Positions 26,095 to 34,704 of a stretch of DNA of 64,000 nucleotides are shown here, one piece after another. Position numbers and translations under genes: made by a program. Position 1 is the stretch's first letter. Each line of letters begins with the position of its first letter. Location of the stretch: positions 1 to 64,000 of the forward strand of contig VEND01000097.1 of NCBI GenBank assembly GCA_009711765.1, given 5' to 3'. The notes below the pieces were generated by a model, which was not told where the DNA came from, searched no databases, and saw only the letters and a list, made by a program, of their open reading frames with translations. The DNA comes from Bacillota bacterium (lineage in GTDB: Bacteria > Bacillota > Clostridia > Tissierellales > MES13).

Positions 26095-26208
26095 TTTCTC
26101 TCCTCCACATATTTGGTTATAATAATCTATGCTTATTGACTAAAGAAAGTGATAACTATTGTGTTATAATTAACTAATAATAAATAATAAAAAGGGAGAG
26201 AAATAAAT

Positions 26209-27129
26209 TTGATTTTAAGTGTAAGTAGAAGGACAGATATACCCTATTATTATAGTGAATGGTTTATTAATAGATTAAAAGAAGGGTTTGTTTATGTTAG
26301 AAACCCAATGAATTATCATCAAGTAAGTGAAATAGATTTAAGTAAAAATAATATTGATTGTATAGTGTTTTGGACTAAAAATGCAAAAAATATAATACCT
26401 AAATTAAATAAACTATCAGAGTATAATTACTACTTTCAATATACATTAACCCCTTATGATAATAATATAGAAAAGAATTTAAACAAAAAAGATGCATTTA
26501 ATAATTTTATTAAACTTTCAAAATTAATAGGAAAACATAAAGTTATATTAAGATACGATCCAATAATTATTTCAGAAAATATTACAAAGGAATATCACTA
26601 TAAAAAATTTAATAACTTATTAAAAAATCTTAGTAAATATACTGAAAAGTGTATTATAAGTTTTTTAGATATGTATAAAAAAACTAAAAATAATTTAAAG
26701 AATACTAATATAATAAAAATTAGTAATAATGAAAAGATAGAAATTGTTAAGTCATTAAAACAGATTAGTGATAAATATAATATTAAATTAGAATCTTGTT
26801 GTGAAGATTTAGAAATCATTAATAATGGTAAATGTGTAGATGATATATTAATATCAGATATTTTAGGATTTGATATTAAAGTAAATAAAGATAAAAACCA
26901 AAGAAGTAAATGTAATTGTATAGAAAGTATAGATATAGGGACATATAATACCTGTAAAAATAATTGTATATATTGCTATTCAAATTATAGTTATTCTTCT
27001 GTGATAAAGAATGTTAAAAAGCATAATAAGTATTCACCATTATTGATAGGAGAAATAACAAAGGATGATAAGATATATATAAGAGAAGTGAAATCCCTTA
27101 GAAAAAAACAAATGGATTTTCTAGATTAA
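26209..27129 (+). CDS. DUF1848 protein, probable FeS/radical-type enzyme
   Basis: A 306-residue protein from a TTG start. The opening ILSVSRRTDIPYYYSEWF is the hallmark of the DUF1848 family. The C-terminal part has several Cys (RSKCNCIES and CKNNCIYCYSNY), the last recalling a radical SAM-like CxxxCxxC cluster placed near the C-terminus. The family has no established reaction. It is followed 22 bases later by the inositol-phosphatase-like gene with a GGAGG between them. Confidence 0.85.
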   Translation: MILSVSRRTDIPYYYSEWFINRLKEGFVYVRNPMNYHQVSEIDLSKNNIDCIVFWTKNAKNIIPKLNKLSEYNYYFQYTLTPYDNNIEKNLNKKDAFNNFIKLSKLIGKHKVILRYDPIIISENITKEYHYKKFNNLLKNLSKYTEKCIISFLDMYKKTKNNLKNTNIIKISNNEKIEIVKSLKQISDKYNIKLESCCEDLEIINNGKCVDDILISDILGFDIKVNKDKNQRSKCNCIESIDIGTYNTCKNNCIYCYSNYSYSSVIKNVKKHNKYSPLLIGEITKDDKIYIREVKSLRKKQMDFLD

Positions 27130-27151
27130 ATAGTAAATAAGGAGGTCTCAA

Positions 27152-27934
27152 ATGATAGATTTAAAAGAAGTTTTGAAAAATGTAAAATTATGGGCCAAAA
27201 GGGTAGGTAAGATGCAAAAGGATAATTTAAGGAATGCTGACCTATTAATAAATAAAAAATCAACAGATGTTGATTTAGTAACAGAAGTAGATGAATTATC
27301 AGAAGAGTATATAATAAAAGCTATTGAAAGCACTTATCCTGAACATGGTATATTATCAGAGGAAGCAGGAAAAAAGAATTGTAAATCAGATTATCTATGG
27401 ATAGTAGATCCATTAGATGGTACAACAAATTATGCTCAAGGTTTACCTATTTTTGCAATATCTATAGCATTAAAATATAAAGAAGATTATGTTTTAGGAG
27501 TTATTTATATACCTATGTTAGGTGAATTATTTGAAGCAATAAAGGGAAATGGTGCATATTTAAATGGTAAGCCTATTACTGTTTCAAGTAAGAATAAATT
27601 AAATCAGTGTGTATTAGCTACAGGTTTTCCCTATGATAGAGCTATAAATAAAGATAATAATGCTAATTATTTTGCACATTTTGTACCTAAAGTAAGGGGG
27701 CTTAGAAGAATGGGAGTTGCTGCATATGATTTAGCTAATATTGCTTGTGGTCGGTTAGATGGATTTTGGGAGATTAATTTAAGTTTATGGGATGTTGCAG
27801 CAGGTATTTTAATAATAAAAGAAGCTGATGGATATGTTAAATATTTAGAAGATAAAAGAGGGATTTCTTTAGTAGCAGGAAATGAAAATATATGTAAGAA
27901 CATAATAAAAGAGATAAAAAAAGTAGATAAATAA
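27152..27934 (+). CDS. suhB: Inositol monophosphatase family protein
   Basis: A 260-residue Mg-dependent phosphatase. The metal sites are visible: LVTEVDELSEEYI (about 45), ILSEEAG (about 69) and WIVDPLDGTTNYAQG (about 83-97), the signature. The distal motif is WEINLSLWDVAAGILIIKEA (about 208). It hydrolyses sugar or inositol phosphates; the exact substrate is open. AAGGAGG precedes the ATG. Confidence 0.9.
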   Translation: MIDLKEVLKNVKLWAKRVGKMQKDNLRNADLLINKKSTDVDLVTEVDELSEEYIIKAIESTYPEHGILSEEAGKKNCKSDYLWIVDPLDGTTNYAQGLPIFAISIALKYKEDYVLGVIYIPMLGELFEAIKGNGAYLNGKPITVSSKNKLNQCVLATGFPYDRAINKDNNANYFAHFVPKVRGLRRMGVAAYDLANIACGRLDGFWEINLSLWDVAAGILIIKEADGYVKYLEDKRGISLVAGNENICKNIIKEIKKVDK

Positions 27935-28016
27935 CTTGAAATAATAGGGTATTTAATATATGATATACAGAAATATTATACTTATATATTTTTAATTTTT
28001 TCTATAGGGGGTTTTT

Positions 28017-28739
28017 ATGGTTAATAAAAAAGTTTCTTTGGATTCATATGATTTTATGGCAGAGTATTATTTTAAACATATTGATAACAAAGCTTATAAT
28101 GCCTATTATGAAAGACCAGCTACTTTATCTTTATTACCTGCTGTAAAAGGAAAAAAAGTATTAGATGCAGGTTGTGCAGCCGGATGGTATTCTGAGTGGT
28201 TATTAGATAAAGGAGCGGATGTAACATCAATAGATTTTAGTAAAGAAATGGTTAAGATGACTAAAAAAAGATTAGGTAAAAGAGGAAAAGTAATTAAAGC
28301 TGATTTAAATGAACCATTAGGTTTTATTGAAAAAGGTTCTTTTGATATTATATTAGCATCCTTAGTTTTACATTATATTAAAGATTGGAATATTGTTATG
28401 AAAGAATTTAATAAGACATTAAAACTTTCAGGACATTTAATTTTTTCAGTTCATCATCCATTTATGGATTTTACATATTTTAAAAGAGATAATTATTTTC
28501 AAACTGAATTATTAGAAGATGAATGGGACACCCATAAAGGAAAAACTAAAGTGAAATTTTATAGAAGACCTTTAAAGGATATAATTTCACAAATTCTAGA
28601 TAATGGTTTTACAATAGAAAAGCTAGATGAGCCTATGCCAACAGATAAATTTAAAGAAAATGCTCCTAAAGCCTATAATAAGTTAACAAAAAAACCACAA
28701 TTTTTATTTATTAGAGCTAAAAAGGTAAGGGATATATAA
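28017..28739 (+). CDS. Class I SAM-dependent methyltransferase
   Basis: A 240-residue methyltransferase. SAM-binding motif I is KVLDAGCAAGWYSEWL (about 45-60), with acidic motif VTSIDFSKEMV (about 70) and motif FDIILASLVLHYIKDW (about 103). It belongs to the large Methyltransf_11-like group. The substrate is unknown. AGGGGG precedes the ATG. Confidence 0.87.
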   Translation: MVNKKVSLDSYDFMAEYYFKHIDNKAYNAYYERPATLSLLPAVKGKKVLDAGCAAGWYSEWLLDKGADVTSIDFSKEMVKMTKKRLGKRGKVIKADLNEPLGFIEKGSFDIILASLVLHYIKDWNIVMKEFNKTLKLSGHLIFSVHHPFMDFTYFKRDNYFQTELLEDEWDTHKGKTKVKFYRRPLKDIISQILDNGFTIEKLDEPMPTDKFKENAPKAYNKLTKKPQFLFIRAKKVRDI

Positions 28740-28776
28740 TAAATAAGAGATTTTAAAACAGTAAAGGGGGATAATT

Positions 28777-29319
28777 ATGGCAAGAATTCATGGTGAAGAT
28801 ATAATGCTTAGAGAGTATAGAGAAGATGATTTAAAATATATAAGAAAGTGGGTTAACAATCCTCAGATAACAAAATGGTTATCTGATGCATTTTTAACAC
28901 CCCATACATATCAAACTACAGAAAAATATTTAAAACATATTTTAGACTATACTGGAAAAGAGCAAATATATTTTGTAATAGCAAATAAAGATACAGGTGA
29001 ATATATAGGTCAACTTGATTTAATTAGAATAGATTGGAAAAATAGAGTAGGTGAATTAGGGATAGTTATAGGTACTGAGAATAATCGAGGAAAGGGATAT
29101 GGAACAAAGGCTATAAAATTATTACAGAAATATGTTTTTGAAAGTTTAAATTTAAATAGACTTGAATTAGAACTTAGAGGATATAATAAAAGAGCTTATA
29201 AGTGTTATAAAAAATGTGGTTTTATAGAAGAGGGGAGAAAAAGAAAAGAATTTTATATAAATGGAGAGTTTACTGATACTATTATTATGAGTATATTAAA
29301 AGAAGAATATAAAAAATAG
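28777..29319 (+). CDS. GNAT-family N-acetyltransferase
   Basis: A 180-residue acetyltransferase. The acetyl-CoA loop is ENNRGKGYGTKAIKLL (about 96-111), followed by LNRLELELRGYNKRAYKCYKK and CGFIEEGRKR. The pattern is that of the RimJ/SpeG-like group. AAGGGGG lies in front of the ATG. It ends in TAG. It may share a transcript with the methyltransferase 37 bases upstream. Confidence 0.85.
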   Translation: MARIHGEDIMLREYREDDLKYIRKWVNNPQITKWLSDAFLTPHTYQTTEKYLKHILDYTGKEQIYFVIANKDTGEYIGQLDLIRIDWKNRVGELGIVIGTENNRGKGYGTKAIKLLQKYVFESLNLNRLELELRGYNKRAYKCYKKCGFIEEGRKRKEFYINGEFTDTIIMSILKEEYKK

Positions 29320-29396
29320 TAAATTTAAAGTCTTGAATAAATATTTTTTATAGGTATGTAAATACTAAATATAAAATATTTTATTGGAGGCTTGTT

Positions 29397-29639
29397 ATGA
29401 ATAAAAAAATAGTAGTAGAGAATACTTTAACAGATGTTAGAAGTTATTTTAAAGATAAGGGTTATGATGTTAGAACCATGTATAAAAATAGTACATTAAA
29501 CGATATTACTACTAACGATTATGATGCAATTATTTTAGAAAAAGATACATTAGCAGAATTAAAAACATCATCACCAATAATAGAAGCATCTGGATTATCG
29601 GCTGAGGATATCTATAAAAAATTAAATAACATAAAATAA
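29397..29639 (+). CDS. UPF0180 (YkuS) family protein
   Basis: An 80-residue protein. KKIVVENTLTDVRSYFKDKG and YDAIILEKDTLAELKTSSPIIEASG-type residues match the short YkuS/UPF0180 family of spore-formers. Function unknown. GGAGG precedes the ATG. Confidence 0.8.
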   Translation: MNKKIVVENTLTDVRSYFKDKGYDVRTMYKNSTLNDITTNDYDAIILEKDTLAELKTSSPIIEASGLSAEDIYKKLNNIK

Positions 29640-29664
29640 AGCTGGATAACTTCCAGCTTTATTT
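29638..29664. terminator. Shared terminator of the YkuS and CAP genes
   Basis: AAAGCTGGA pairs with TCCAGCTTT around TAACT; it lies between convergent genes. Confidence 0.75.
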
Positions 29665-30270
29665 AGTAGATCTCATAAACATTTGAGTCCAGTGATATGT
29701 TCCATACTTATCCTTAGCTAATCCTACTCCTATTTCACTAAATGAAGGACTTAGTATATTATTTCTATGTCCAGGGGAATTCATCCAAGAATTCATAACC
29801 TGTTTAGGGCTTTGTTGGCCTTTTGCTATATTTTCACCAGCAGCTGTAAATTTAAGACCGAAATTTTCCATCATTTTAAAAGGTGAACCATAGACAGGAG
29901 AATAATGAGCAAAGTAATTATTATTAACCATATCATTAGATTTATATCTAGCACATCTAGAAAGTTGCCAATTACCCTTTAACATTTCAAGTCCATGTTT
30001 TGATCTTTCTATGTTAACAAGCCTTATTACTTCATTTTCTAAGGCTTTTATATCTTTAATGTTTGGAACTTTTATTATTTGTCCTGGATATATTAAACTT
30101 GGATTTTTTATTTGAGGGTTTTCTGAGATAATTTCACTTAAACCTACTTCATATTTTACAGCAATTTTCCATAAGCTGTCTCCAGGTTTAACAGTATAGC
30201 TAAAGGATTCAGCTAATACTGGAGTAGAAAGTAGTAAAAGAATTAATACAACTATAAAAGTTTTTTTCAA
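29659..30270 (-). CDS. Secreted LysM-CAP domain protein (SafA/YkwD-like)
   Basis: A 203-residue secreted protein. There is a signal peptide (about 1-19, ending VLAES). One LysM domain follows (about 23-70: YTVKPGDSLWKIAVKYEVGL to IYPGQIIKVPN), which binds peptidoglycan, then a CAP/SCP domain (about 80-203: LVNIERSKHGLEML, FAHYSPV, AGENIAKGQ, SPGHRNNIL). This layout is common in clostridial spore-coat or cell-wall proteins. It ends in TAA inside the shared terminator. Confidence 0.9.
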   Translation of the reverse strand: MKKTFIVVLILLLLSTPVLAESFSYTVKPGDSLWKIAVKYEVGLSEIISENPQIKNPSLIYPGQIIKVPNIKDIKALENEVIRLVNIERSKHGLEMLKGNWQLSRCARYKSNDMVNNNYFAHYSPVYGSPFKMMENFGLKFTAAGENIAKGQQSPKQVMNSWMNSPGHRNNILSPSFSEIGVGLAKDKYGTYHWTQMFMRSTK

Positions 30271-30434
30271 TTTATCACCACCAATTTGTTTTATAATTAT
30301 ATTATTTGATATTAAAAAACTAATATTCTATCTGATTTTGTGATAATTAGTATATTATACTAATACTTTAGTAAAAGAAGGAATATTTTAAGAATTACAG
30401 AATTATTAAGTAATAAGTTCTAAGGAGGATTTAA

Positions 30435-30722
30435 ATGGAAAAAGGAGATAAATTATTTGTAAGAATTGATAAGAGAGTTAAAGGTTCTAATATAAGTTCT
30501 AACGATTTTAAAGATCATATTAATTATGTAAAGACGATTGCTAATGAAAGATATTTCATAGGTGGTGGTTTTGAAAAGAAAGATGGAGGCATGACTTTAA
30601 TGAAAGCAAATGATATAGAAGAAGCAAAAGAAATTGCTGAAAATGACCCTTTAATTAATAGAAAACTCTACACTTGTGAAATCTATGAATGGAATATTCA
30701 AGTTCTTAATAAGAAAAGTTAA
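30435..30722 (+). CDS. YCII-related protein
   Basis: A 95-residue protein with a YciI-like ferredoxin-fold domain: DFKDHINYVKTIANERYFIG, then GGFEKKDGGMTLMKANDIEE and AKEIAENDPLI, the usual pattern. Some members are small-molecule hydrolases or isomerases. It lies 14 bases ahead of nnrE with GGAGG between them, so they are an operon. Confidence 0.85.
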   Translation: MEKGDKLFVRIDKRVKGSNISSNDFKDHINYVKTIANERYFIGGGFEKKDGGMTLMKANDIEEAKEIAENDPLINRKLYTCEIYEWNIQVLNKKS

Positions 30723-30736
30723 TTAGGAGGATATAA

Positions 30737-31396
30737 ATGCATTTTGTAACTGGTGAAAAAATGAGAAAAATAGATAAATATTGTATAGAAAATTTAGGCA
30801 TACCAGCCATAGTATTAATGGAAAATGCAGCTTTGAAAGTTTTAAAACATTTACATACTGATAAATTAAAAAAATATATTATAGTAGCAGCTACAGGAAA
30901 TAATGGAGGAGATGGCTTAGCAGTAGCTAGACATTTAATAACAATGGATAAGGAAGTTAAGGTTTTTATACTTGGTTCTCTAGATAAAACAAGCAAATGT
31001 TTTAGTATAAATTATAATATATTAAAAAATATGGAAGCCGATATCCAAGTTATAAAAAATCAAAATAATATTAACAATTTAAAAAAAGAGATAAAAAAAG
31101 GAGATATAGTTATAGATTCAATATTTGGAACCGGTCTTTCTAAAAGTATAAAAGGTGAATATAAAGAAACTATAAAAGTTATAAATAAATATAGTAAACA
31201 TATTCTATCAATAGATATACCATCTGGACTTAATTGCGATACTGGGGAAATTTATAATGTATGTATAAAAGCAAATGAAACAGTAACTTTACAATTAAAT
31301 AAAAAGGGTTTTTTAAATCCTAATGCAAAGGATTACACGGGTGAAGTTTTAATTGAAAGAATAGGAATGCCACCTAATATAGTAGATATATTTTAA
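30737..31396 (+). CDS. nnrE: NAD(P)H-hydrate epimerase (YjeF N-terminal domain only)
   Basis: A 219-residue protein that equals the N-terminal, epimerase part of YjeF/Nnr. Motifs: MENAALKVLKH (about 27), ATGNNGGDGLAVARHL (about 52-67), IDSIFGTGLSKSIKGEY (about 118) and SIDIPSGLNCDTGE (about 154). It repairs damaged NAD(P)H hydrates together with a dehydratase. The C-terminal ADP-dependent dehydratase domain is absent here and must be separate. Operon with the YCII-like gene. Confidence 0.92.
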   Translation: MHFVTGEKMRKIDKYCIENLGIPAIVLMENAALKVLKHLHTDKLKKYIIVAATGNNGGDGLAVARHLITMDKEVKVFILGSLDKTSKCFSINYNILKNMEADIQVIKNQNNINNLKKEIKKGDIVIDSIFGTGLSKSIKGEYKETIKVINKYSKHILSIDIPSGLNCDTGEIYNVCIKANETVTLQLNKKGFLNPNAKDYTGEVLIERIGMPPNIVDIF

Positions 31397-31400
31397 AGCT

Positions 31401-31428
31401 TAAAGGAGCCAAAATAGGCTCCTTTTTA
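31401..31428 (+). terminator. Terminator after nnrE
   Basis: AAAGGAGCC pairs with GGCTCCTTT and is followed by T residues. Confidence 0.85.
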
Positions 31429-31430
31429 TC

Positions 31431-31523
31431 TTAATTACAATATGAGCAGAATAAAACTATTAGTAATAAAAAGAAAAATAGTAAACTACTGTCATAACCA
31501 CATCCACATTTACCATCTGCCAT
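31431..31523 (-). CDS. YjcZ-like tiny hydrophobic sporulation-type peptide
   Basis: Encodes 30 residues. MADGKCGCGYDSS is followed by a run of Leu, Phe, Ile and Val and ends in CSYCN. A Gly/Cys-rich head before one membrane helix resembles YjcZ/SpoVM-like tiny proteins of spore-formers. AGGAGGG stands seven bases before the ATG, which supports translation. It is 35 bases after another tiny peptide gene on the same strand. Confidence 0.65.
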   Translation of the reverse strand: MADGKCGCGYDSSLLFFFLLLIVLFCSYCN

Positions 31524-31558
31524 AATATCCCTCCTATTATTATTTAAAATATGATTAT

Positions 31559-31663
31559 TTATCTATAACTATAGTAATTAGTAAAGAGTACAACAACAAG
31601 TAAGAAAAAGAAAAGTAATTCTGTTTTATTTCCATCAAAAAGACCTTTTAACACTTCAGCCAT
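31559..31663 (-). CDS. Tiny hydrophobic membrane peptide
   Basis: Encodes 34 residues: MAEVLKGLFDGNKTE, then a helix of Leu, Phe and Val, ending TNYYSYR. AAAGGAGG lies before the ATG. It resembles the adjacent YjcZ-like peptide in design (a short polar head and a single helix of the same LLFFFLL type), so the two are probably a related pair. Function unknown. Confidence 0.6.
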   Translation of the reverse strand: MAEVLKGLFDGNKTELLFFFLLVVVLFTNYYSYR

Positions 31664-31731
31664 TTAATTACCTCCTTTAGTAAAAATAATAAGTTAATAT
31701 AGTATATGGTATGAAATTAAATTTGGTGAAA

Positions 31732-31758
31732 AAAAAACAGTTCAAAAATGAACTGTTT
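31732..31758 (-). terminator. Terminator after the 31757 gene
   Basis: On the minus strand AAACAGTTCA pairs with TGAACTGTTT around TTTT, followed by a long T run. Confidence 0.85.
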
Positions 31759-32758
31759 AAAATCTTGTTTCTTTAATTTTTTCTTCAAATTTTTCATTAA
31801 TTTCTTTTTCAACATCATTTAGCTTACTAAGTATGTTAGATCTCATAATTTTACCAATTTCATCTTTAGACATTTTATTTCTATCTTTTAAACTAGTCCA
31901 AGATATTTTCTTTCTTTTATAAAACAAATCATAATCTACAATTCTAGTACCGTCTTGTAAATGTTCAAGACCGATTAATATTTTCTTTATATATTCAGGT
32001 TGATAAAAGGTAAATAACTTTAATCTATAGATTTTAACTGCTCTAAATATTGATACGGTATCTTTGCCCCAAGACTCCCCTAAAATTAGACCTAGTTCTA
32101 AACTTTCAACAATATGTAATAATCTCTCATAATGTAGTTTATATTCTTCATAGGCATCATATATTTTAATATCTAGTTCACACCAATCTTTTTTATTCAA
32201 TCCAGCATTTAGATATTCAAGGGCACGAATTCTTAAACTTCTTTCTATTTCAGTATAGGATTTATCTATATAAATAGATTTTTTATATAAGTCATTAATA
32301 GAGAGGGTGTTATGTAGAGGTCTTTTAGTTAAAGTTATTAATGTGCCAGAATTAAATTCTTCCCAAATATTAGGTATATAAGTAATATTACAATCATAGT
32401 GTTCTTTAAATTTATTTATAACCTTTTCTTCGTCACCAAAGACTCTCATTACTAAAGTTTTTGGAGCTAATCTAATATTTTGAATTAAATTATTTTTTTT
32501 ATCCTTTATGATATTAACTAAAAGAATATCACTTTCTAAGGGAACTGTTAATACACTTTTTGGGTCTGAAAATTCTACTAAGGGTTTCATTTTATCTAAT
32601 ATTAGTACGATAGTATTATGTTCACTTGAATTAGCTAAAGCTGATGAAAGTTTTGTTTTTATAGCACTATGTTTTTTTATTAAATAGTTTTCTAACAAGT
32701 TATCTTTTGAACTTTCTACTAATAAAACATTAGCAGAGCTTCTTAAAAATGAAAGCAT
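31757..32758 (-). CDS. Uncharacterised cytoplasmic protein
   Basis: I do not recognise this 333-residue protein. It has no signal peptide or membrane helix. The N-terminal half alternates beta-type and charged stretches (NVLLVESSKDN, TIVLILDKMKP, LESDILLVNIIKD, LVMRVFGDEEKV). The C-terminal half is helical and Lys/Glu-rich. GGAGG precedes the ATG, 12 bases after the phosphoesterase gene on the same strand, so the pair is an operon and probably works together. Confidence 0.7.
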   Translation of the reverse strand: MLSFLRSSANVLLVESSKDNLLENYLIKKHSAIKTKLSSALANSSEHNTIVLILDKMKPLVEFSDPKSVLTVPLESDILLVNIIKDKKNNLIQNIRLAPKTLVMRVFGDEEKVINKFKEHYDCNITYIPNIWEEFNSGTLITLTKRPLHNTLSINDLYKKSIYIDKSYTEIERSLRIRALEYLNAGLNKKDWCELDIKIYDAYEEYKLHYERLLHIVESLELGLILGESWGKDTVSIFRAVKIYRLKLFTFYQPEYIKKILIGLEHLQDGTRIVDYDLFYKRKKISWTSLKDRNKMSKDEIGKIMRSNILSKLNDVEKEINEKFEEKIKETRF

Positions 32759-32770
32759 ATTTATCCTCCT

Positions 32771-33382
32771 TTATATACCTGTTTTTCCTTTTTTTAATCT
32801 GCTGTAGTCAGTACCATAGGGATATAGTAAATATGTTACTTCCTTTGTATCTAAATCATAGATATGGATATTTAAAAGTCCATTTAAATATAATTTTCCA
32901 TTATCCTCTTTTGTTTTTATACTTAAGTTATGTCCAAACATATTAATTTGAGATGGAGATATTTTAATGTCTTTAGGAAAATGACTTATATAAAACTTAA
33001 TATTTTCTATTAAAAATTTTTCTTTAGTTAATAGAGTGCTTTTTTTAATGTGTTTTTGTAGTATGGATTTATTATCGTGATTTCCCATAGCTATATAGAT
33101 TTTTTCAGCAGAAGAATTTTCTAAGATATGTACTAACTTTTTTATTGATTTTTCATAGCGATTTATAAACTTAGGATGAAATTCTAATTTAATATTATCA
33201 GCTACATCACCAGTATGAACTATATATTTTGGTTTTAGTTCTTTTATTAAATTATTTATAGCACCGTATATACAAGTGGGAGTATCCGATATATGAAGCA
33301 GTAAATTATCTTTATTTTTAATACTATTAGGTAAATATATTTGGCCTAAGTAATAATAAAAATATTTTTTAAGATTATCCAT
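32771..33382 (-). CDS. Metallophosphoesterase
   Basis: A 203-residue calcineurin-like phosphoesterase. The metal motifs appear in order: LLHISDTPTC (about 28), VHTGDVADN (about 55), IAMGNHDNKS (about 97), YISHFP (about 132) and MFGHNLS (about 148). It resembles the YfcE/MJ0936 group of small phosphodiesterases. The substrate is unknown. The operon partner downstream is the uncharacterised 333-residue protein. Confidence 0.85.
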   Translation of the reverse strand: MDNLKKYFYYYLGQIYLPNSIKNKDNLLLHISDTPTCIYGAINNLIKELKPKYIVHTGDVADNIKLEFHPKFINRYEKSIKKLVHILENSSAEKIYIAMGNHDNKSILQKHIKKSTLLTKEKFLIENIKFYISHFPKDIKISPSQINMFGHNLSIKTKEDNGKLYLNGLLNIHIYDLDTKEVTYLLYPYGTDYSRLKKGKTGI

Positions 33383-33525
33383 AGCATCTTCCTTTTTTTA
33401 TATTTAGATTTTAATTTTTAATAGTATTTTTAAAAATTTCTTATTAACAAAATATTTACATATATTTCATCTATTTTAAACACTTTATTAATATTATTAA
33501 AACAAAGAAAAAGGGAGTGTGGAAT

Positions 33526-34431
33526 ATGGTTAGACTTAGAGAAAATAAATTTACTATTAATAATAGAAATATTTTGTTATCTTTTATTATAACACTATTT
33601 AGTGCTTTTATATTTAAATTTTTACACAGAGTAGGAGTGATTATATTTTTTGTAACAAAGTTTCAAAATAAAGAACTTGATCAAAGTACGATTGATATAA
33701 TTATTAAAGGGGATTTAGGTTTACAAGCCTTACTTTATTTAGGAGTTGAATTATTATTTTTACTTATAACATATCTATTTATGAATATAGTAGAAAGAGG
33801 AGAATTTTCAATATTTAATATAGATTATAAACTGACTAAAGAAAACAAAATCCTTCTTTTATATTTTACTATTACTATAATAACTTTTAAAGTCATTAGT
33901 TATTTTTTATTTGATCATTTAGGGTTAGTAGATATTAATTTTATAGGGTTTTCTAAATTTTTAGTAGGAGAAATAATAGGATTTGCACTTTTTATGATTA
34001 TTATTTCATCAATAAAAGCATTATGTGAGGAAATATATTTTAGATATTATCTTTTAGATAGAACTAAAAAATATATAGGGGATATAATAGGGGGCTTATT
34101 TACATCTTTTTTATTTAGTTTATTATATGTATTAATATATTTTAAATTTAATTTAGAAATATTAATACTTTTTATTTTAGCTTTATTTATAGGATATATA
34201 TATTTAAAAACTAATTCATTATTTTTAACTATAGGAACTCACGCTATATGGTTTTTCACAGGAGGTTTAATAAAGGGAAAGGGAGTATTTTTTTCTAATG
34301 AGGGTATTTTTCTTCTAAAAAACATTAATGAATTTAGTCCTTTATTTCTAACCTTTGTTGATTTAATTACAATACTATTATTAATATTGATATTTAAAAA
34401 TAGAGAGATTATAAAAGACCATCTCCATTAA
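33526..34431 (+). CDS. CPBP intramembrane metalloprotease family protein
   Basis: A 301-residue membrane protein with about eight helices. Motif 1, CEEIYFRYYLLDR, has the EExxxR of CPBP (CaaX/bacteriocin-processing) proteases, and GTHAIWFFTGG keeps the third-motif His. The second motif, normally FxxxH, reads FSLLY, so one zinc or catalytic His is missing; the protein may be inactive or divergent. A GTG at 33517 is in frame, but the RBS spacing favours the ATG at 33526. Confidence 0.8.
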   Translation: MVRLRENKFTINNRNILLSFIITLFSAFIFKFLHRVGVIIFFVTKFQNKELDQSTIDIIIKGDLGLQALLYLGVELLFLLITYLFMNIVERGEFSIFNIDYKLTKENKILLLYFTITIITFKVISYFLFDHLGLVDINFIGFSKFLVGEIIGFALFMIIISSIKALCEEIYFRYYLLDRTKKYIGDIIGGLFTSFLFSLLYVLIYFKFNLEILILFILALFIGYIYLKTNSLFLTIGTHAIWFFTGGLIKGKGVFFSNEGIFLLKNINEFSPLFLTFVDLITILLLILIFKNREIIKDHLH

Positions 34432-34449
34432 TGTAGGTGGTCTTTTATA
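34414..34449. terminator. Terminator after the CPBP gene
   Basis: ATAAAAGACCA pairs with TGGTCTTTTAT; it overlaps the stop of the convergent tiny gene. Confidence 0.75.
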
Positions 34450-34537
34450 ATATAAATCTTAAAAAAAGCGCGATAACAATACTTATAGATCCAATAATAA
34501 AACTATAAATAGTTATGTTTTCTTTATATTTTTGCAT
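34445..34537 (-). CDS. Tiny single-helix membrane peptide
   Basis: Encodes 30 residues: MQKYKENITIYSF followed by one hydrophobic helix (about 11-26) and a basic residue near the end. AAAGGAAG lies a few bases before the ATG. Coding is plausible but rests only on RBS and composition. Confidence 0.45.
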   Translation of the reverse strand: MQKYKENITIYSFIIGSISIVIALFLRFIL

Positions 34538-34704
34538 ATTATCTTCCTTTCAAAAATAGTAAAAATTCATAAGTACTTATATATTAGTATTAACTAAAAA
34601 AAGTTTATTAATATATTTTATGTAGAAAAGTTTAATTTGTAACTAGTTTCACAAAATATTAATTAATGAATATTATAAATAAGGAAAATAAAGAGGTGAA
34701 TATT

